Part shown: positions 31,012-33,650 of the stretch, piece by piece | Layout of the letters: each line of letters begins with the position of its first letter | Position numbering within the stretch: the first letter of the stretch is position 1 | NCBI GenBank assembly: GCA_902388495.1 | Contig: CABMPP010000038.1 | Location: 1-33,650, forward strand | Length of the DNA stretch: 33,650 bases | Origin: an uncultured Bacteroides sp. | Lineage (GTDB): Bacteria > Bacteroidota > Bacteroidia > Bacteroidales > Bacteroidaceae | Direction of reading: 5' to 3' | Made by a program: the position numbers and the translations under genes | Notes under the pieces: model-generated | Databases searched by the model: none | What the model saw: the letters and a program-made list of their open reading frames with translations, nothing else | Told to the model about the DNA's origin: nothing

Positions 31012-31033
31012 GTTTTCAATATCTCTTTATTCC

Positions 31034-32011
31034 TTATTCGCGTGAAGAGAAATATTTCAGGAATTGCGTACGCTCGAACATATTGACTCCCTTCGGATCA
31101 TTTACGTTCAGGATGCCCTTGAACTGATTGACAGTTTCCATTCCTTTGCGGTCCATCCATAAATTAAGGAAACGAACGAACTCTCCGATGATTGAAACGG
31201 AGTTCTGATAAAGTACGCTGCATATTTCTACGGCCGATGCACCTGCCAGTATCGCTTTTACAACTCCTTCAGGAGAGTGGATGCCACCGGAAGCGGCATA
31301 ATCCAAATTGGTAACGGCTGCCGAGGCGATGCCTATCCAGCGCAATGCTTTGGACAAATCTGCTTCGTTGCTGAATACATTGCCCGAAGCTTGTACCATC
31401 TTTTCGATGTTGATATCCGGTTGGTAGAAACGGTTGAACATCACTACCGCAGCAGCACCGTTCGCATACAACTGGTCGATGAGCGCTATCGGGTTGGTAA
31501 GATTGTCTCCCAGCTTCATGATAACGGGAATCTTAACGGTTTTCTTGATGTGGCTTAAGATGTCAATGTGGCGTTGCTCAAAAGAGCCGTAAGTGTATTG
31601 CACATCCGTTTGCAAGGCGAGGATATTAATTTCCAATGCATCTGCGCCGGCTTCTTCTATTTTCGTTGCAAATTCTATCCAGTCGGCATCCTGATAGCAG
31701 TTGATGCTGGCAATGATAGGTATGTTGCATACTTTCTTGCTCTCTTTAATCAGATTCAGGTATTCACCCAATTTGTGTTCGCGGATATATCCTACAAGGT
31801 AGTCACTGCCTTCGGGATACATGTTCGGGTCTCCCAGCCAGTCGGCTTCCATCATAATCTGCTCTTCAAAAAGCGATTTTAGTACGATGGCGCCTGCGCC
31901 TGCTTCAGCTAATTTCTGATTTTTTGCTGCACTGTCTGTCAGTCCGGAACTGCTGATAATGATCGGGTTTCTCAGTTTCAACCCTGCAAAAGTAGTTTCT
32001 AATGTTGCCAT
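31034..32011 (-). CDS. Dihydroorotate dehydrogenase-like flavoprotein
   Basis: The 325-aa TIM-barrel protein has the start LETTFAGLKLRNPIIISSSGLTDSA and FMN-site segments (IMKLGDNLTN, AASGGIHSPEGVVKAILAGASAVEICS) of the DHOD family. The N-x-S-C-P-N loop that carries the catalytic Cys in class 1 DHODs is replaced by EINILALQTD, so it is unlikely to be the pyrimidine enzyme PyrD. Its substrate is unknown. It is the last gene of a minus-strand run with the YggS-like gene (11-nt gap) and DUF4494. Confidence 0.88.
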   Translation of the reverse strand: MATLETTFAGLKLRNPIIISSSGLTDSAAKNQKLAEAGAGAIVLKSLFEEQIMMEADWLGDPNMYPEGSDYLVGYIREHKLGEYLNLIKESKKVCNIPIIASINCYQDADWIEFATKIEEAGADALEINILALQTDVQYTYGSFEQRHIDILSHIKKTVKIPVIMKLGDNLTNPIALIDQLYANGAAAVVMFNRFYQPDINIEKMVQASGNVFSNEADLSKALRWIGIASAAVTNLDYAASGGIHSPEGVVKAILAGASAVEICSVLYQNSVSIIGEFVRFLNLWMDRKGMETVNQFKGILNVNDPKGVNMFERTQFLKYFSSRE

Positions 32012-32022
32012 GATAATGTAAT

Positions 32023-32691
32023 TTAATAGTTTCTTTCTCCGAAAATTTTGCTTCCTACGCGTACTAAAGTGCTTCCGGCTGAGATGGCTTCGTGATAATC
32101 GTGAGACATTCCCATGGATAACTCCCTGAAATACTCTGCGTCGGCAAACCAGGTGGCTTTCGCTTCCTGGAAGAAGCTACTTAATGAACAAAATTCAGCC
32201 TTGATTTGTTCGACGTTGTCTGTGTTCGTTGCCATGCCCATCAGTCCGCATATCCGGATGTTTTTTAGCTCCTTCCATTCGCCGCCTGCCAGCATCTCCC
32301 GGCATTCGTCCGGACTGAATCCGAATTTGGTTTCTTCGCGGGCAATATGCAGTTGCAGCAGGCAGTTCACGGTTCGGTCTGCCTTTGCAGCTTGCTTGTT
32401 GACTTCTGCAAGCAGCTTGTAGGAGTCTATGCCATGGATCAGCGCTACGTAGGGAACAATGTATTTTATTTTATTGGTTTGCAGATGCCCGATGAAATGC
32501 CATTCTATGTCTTTGGGAAGACTTTCGTACTTGGCCGTCATTTCCTGCACCTTGCTTTCTCCGAACACATGCTGTCCGGCACGATATGCTTCTTCTATCG
32601 CCTCGTTGGGGTGAAATTTGGAAACAGCCACCAGTCGTACCCCTTCAGGCAGTTCGCTCAGTACTTGTTTTAGATTCTCTGCAATGTTCAT
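32023..32691 (-). CDS. YggS/PLPBP-family pyridoxal phosphate homeostasis protein
   Basis: The 222-aa single-domain fold-type III PLP protein binds PLP through K25 (LVAVSKFHP). It has the family segments FGESKVQEM, WHFIGHLQTNKIKYI, LQLHIAREETKFGF, LMGMATNT, ELSMGMSHDYHEAI and STLVRVGSKIFGERNY. These proteins balance free B6 vitamers and have no known catalytic reaction. It lies between DUF4494 and the DHOD-like gene with short gaps. Confidence 0.95.
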   Translation of the reverse strand: MNIAENLKQVLSELPEGVRLVAVSKFHPNEAIEEAYRAGQHVFGESKVQEMTAKYESLPKDIEWHFIGHLQTNKIKYIVPYVALIHGIDSYKLLAEVNKQAAKADRTVNCLLQLHIAREETKFGFSPDECREMLAGGEWKELKNIRICGLMGMATNTDNVEQIKAEFCSLSSFFQEAKATWFADAEYFRELSMGMSHDYHEAISAGSTLVRVGSKIFGERNY

Positions 32692-32727
32692 ACTTTTATC
32701 GATTGAAGATTGACGATTAAAAGTTAA

Positions 32728-33192
32728 TCAGACTTCCGGTTTGTCATCAGGTTCTGCGCTGTAGGGATATACGTCCATAATCGCAGTTTCTGCTACAGAT
32801 CCGATCTGATAATCGGCCATCGTGCCTTTCATCCCTTCATCCAACTTCTTCACTGCATCACGCAAGTCGGCAGCCTGTACCAATACCTGGGTCGATGTTT
32901 TCTTTTCGGCACCGCTTTTTTCATCCAGTGTGATGAATATTAGTTTGCATTTAAACCAGCGGTCGGCGGCTTCTTCTTCGCTGGGGAACAATTCGCTATA
33001 GTTGGCACGTTTGATGTCCGATACGGTGAATTCTCCCGAAATGAACGGTGTCATTTCTTCGATGATGCGCGCTTCTGCCTCTGTAAAGCTGAGGGCATCT
33101 ACGAGATACGGTTCGGTTACTTTCTTGTTCATTCCGTTTTCCATTGTTTTCTCGTAACGGATCTTGCACTCAAACCATGTATGCATTGCCAT
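32728..33192 (-). CDS. DUF4494-family protein
   Basis: The 154-aa soluble protein opens HTWFECKIRYEKT, continues with VTEPYLVDALSFTEAEARIIEEM and DRWFKCKLIFITLDEK, and ends DVYPY. I match it to DUF4494. The WFECK/WFKCK pair marks an internal two-fold similarity. Function is unknown. It heads the minus-strand run with YggS (36-nt gap); a -7 element TATCTTTG lies about 90 nt upstream. Confidence 0.85.
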   Translation of the reverse strand: MAMHTWFECKIRYEKTMENGMNKKVTEPYLVDALSFTEAEARIIEEMTPFISGEFTVSDIKRANYSELFPSEEEAADRWFKCKLIFITLDEKSGAEKKTSTQVLVQAADLRDAVKKLDEGMKGTMADYQIGSVAETAIMDVYPYSAEPDDKPEV

Positions 33193-33280
33193 AATTTTCT
33201 GTTTTTTAGTTAGTGATTTATTGTTACTTAAGTTACTTATACCTATCCCTTATGCGTGCCTGGGCTTGCAAAAGGGAGTA

Positions 33281-33288
33281 CAAAGATA
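33281..33288 (-). promoter_or_regulatory. -7 element TATCTTTG of the DUF4494-yggS operon
   Basis: Perfect TAnnTTTG on the minus strand. No exact TTTG at -33. Confidence 0.6.
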
Positions 33289-33650
33289 GGCAAAAACTAA
33301 TAGATTTTACCCAATCCGTGGGAATATATTGATGAATAAAAAGCTTCAAATCTTTTTTTCTTATGTCTTTATCATACAATGGCTGTGTGCTTCTCCAAAC
33401 TCTTTTCATTAAGACTTTTCAGCCTTTCATCTTGTTTCATAATCTTTTTTAGCAGATAATGGGGGATGTATGAAATCTGAAAAAGATGCAAAGGTGGGAT
33501 GAAGTTGTGTGAATGAGGATAATCCTTTGAAGAGAAGTTACTGAAAATGTAATATTGATGCGTAAATGATTGATATTTAGATGTGTATTGGAAGTTTTTA
33601 GAAGTGTCTTTTAAACGTTCGTTTAATGGACGCAAAGATAATGCTGTTTT
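33289..33650. other. AT-rich intergenic end of the window with a second promoter and operator-like palindrome
   Basis: No supported gene is seen here. At 33633-33640 the minus strand has a perfect TATCTTTG -7 box. Directly downstream of it, where transcription would start, lies TTAAACG-TT-CGTTTAA (33611-33626), a perfect 7-bp-arm dyad of the kind bound by TetR/AcrR regulators. What it controls is off the right edge or unknown. Confidence 0.4.

Noticed and set aside
33372..33635. 87-codon minus-strand frame at the right edge
   Set aside because: Its TTG start lies inside a -7 box, composition is AT-driven, and no domain is recognisable.

Overview
The window looks like a chromosomal segment of a gut Bacteroides (order Bacteroidales). 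The best promoters have the Bacteroidales form, a -33 TTTG and a -7 TAnnTTTG spaced 19-21 nt apart. Genes have weak Shine-Dalgarno signals, lipoproteins are abundant, and several families are typical of this order (Mfa-like fimbrillins, DUF4348, DUF3127, DUF4494, PIN-PhoH). No species can be assigned from sequence alone.

Positions 1 to about 10,120 are accessory. The 3' end of an Rpn-type PD-(D/E)XK nuclease gene ends at a strong terminator. A tyrosine recombinase follows, and then a 280-bp segment bounded by a perfect 21-bp inverted repeat. The right repeat ends 18 nt before the first gene of a type V (FimA/Mfa-like) pilus locus. The locus holds a FimB/Mfa2-like anchor, two fimbrillins and two large fimbrillin-type lipoproteins with C-terminal lectin-like domains. 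The layout predicts a phase-variable pilus whose promoter is flipped by the adjacent recombinase. The last gene ends in a region that resembles the variable region of a diversity-generating retroelement (DGR), but no reverse transcriptase or template repeat is in the window. A 245-nt gap inside the operon can fold into a compact four-way junction plus a second domain, which may set the shaft-to-tip expression ratio.

From 8364 to 10,120 the sequence is scarred. It holds a small gene split over an A9 run, a truncated DUF1016/YhcG gene containing a 33-bp perfect palindrome, a 99-bp duplication around that gene, 22-bp tandem repeats, and a promoter-driven long hairpin that may be a small RNA.

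From 10,323 on the window is housekeeping: ferritin; divergent kbl and an SDR threonine dehydrogenase (threonine to glycine plus acetyl-CoA); a DUF4348 lipoprotein, MurB and a PhnP-like hydrolase; a membrane-anchored protein of unknown function; a DUF3127 protein with an SSB-like tail; dnaN; a likely operon of DnaQ-like exonuclease, coaBC, recN, rlmB and a pseudo-protease/TPR protein; ridA and folC overlapping tail to tail; PIN-PhoH; a FlaA1/PglF-type sugar nucleotide dehydratase; and a minus-strand operon of DUF4494, YggS-like and DHOD-like proteins. The last 450 bp are intergenic, with two minus-strand -7 elements and an operator-like palindrome.
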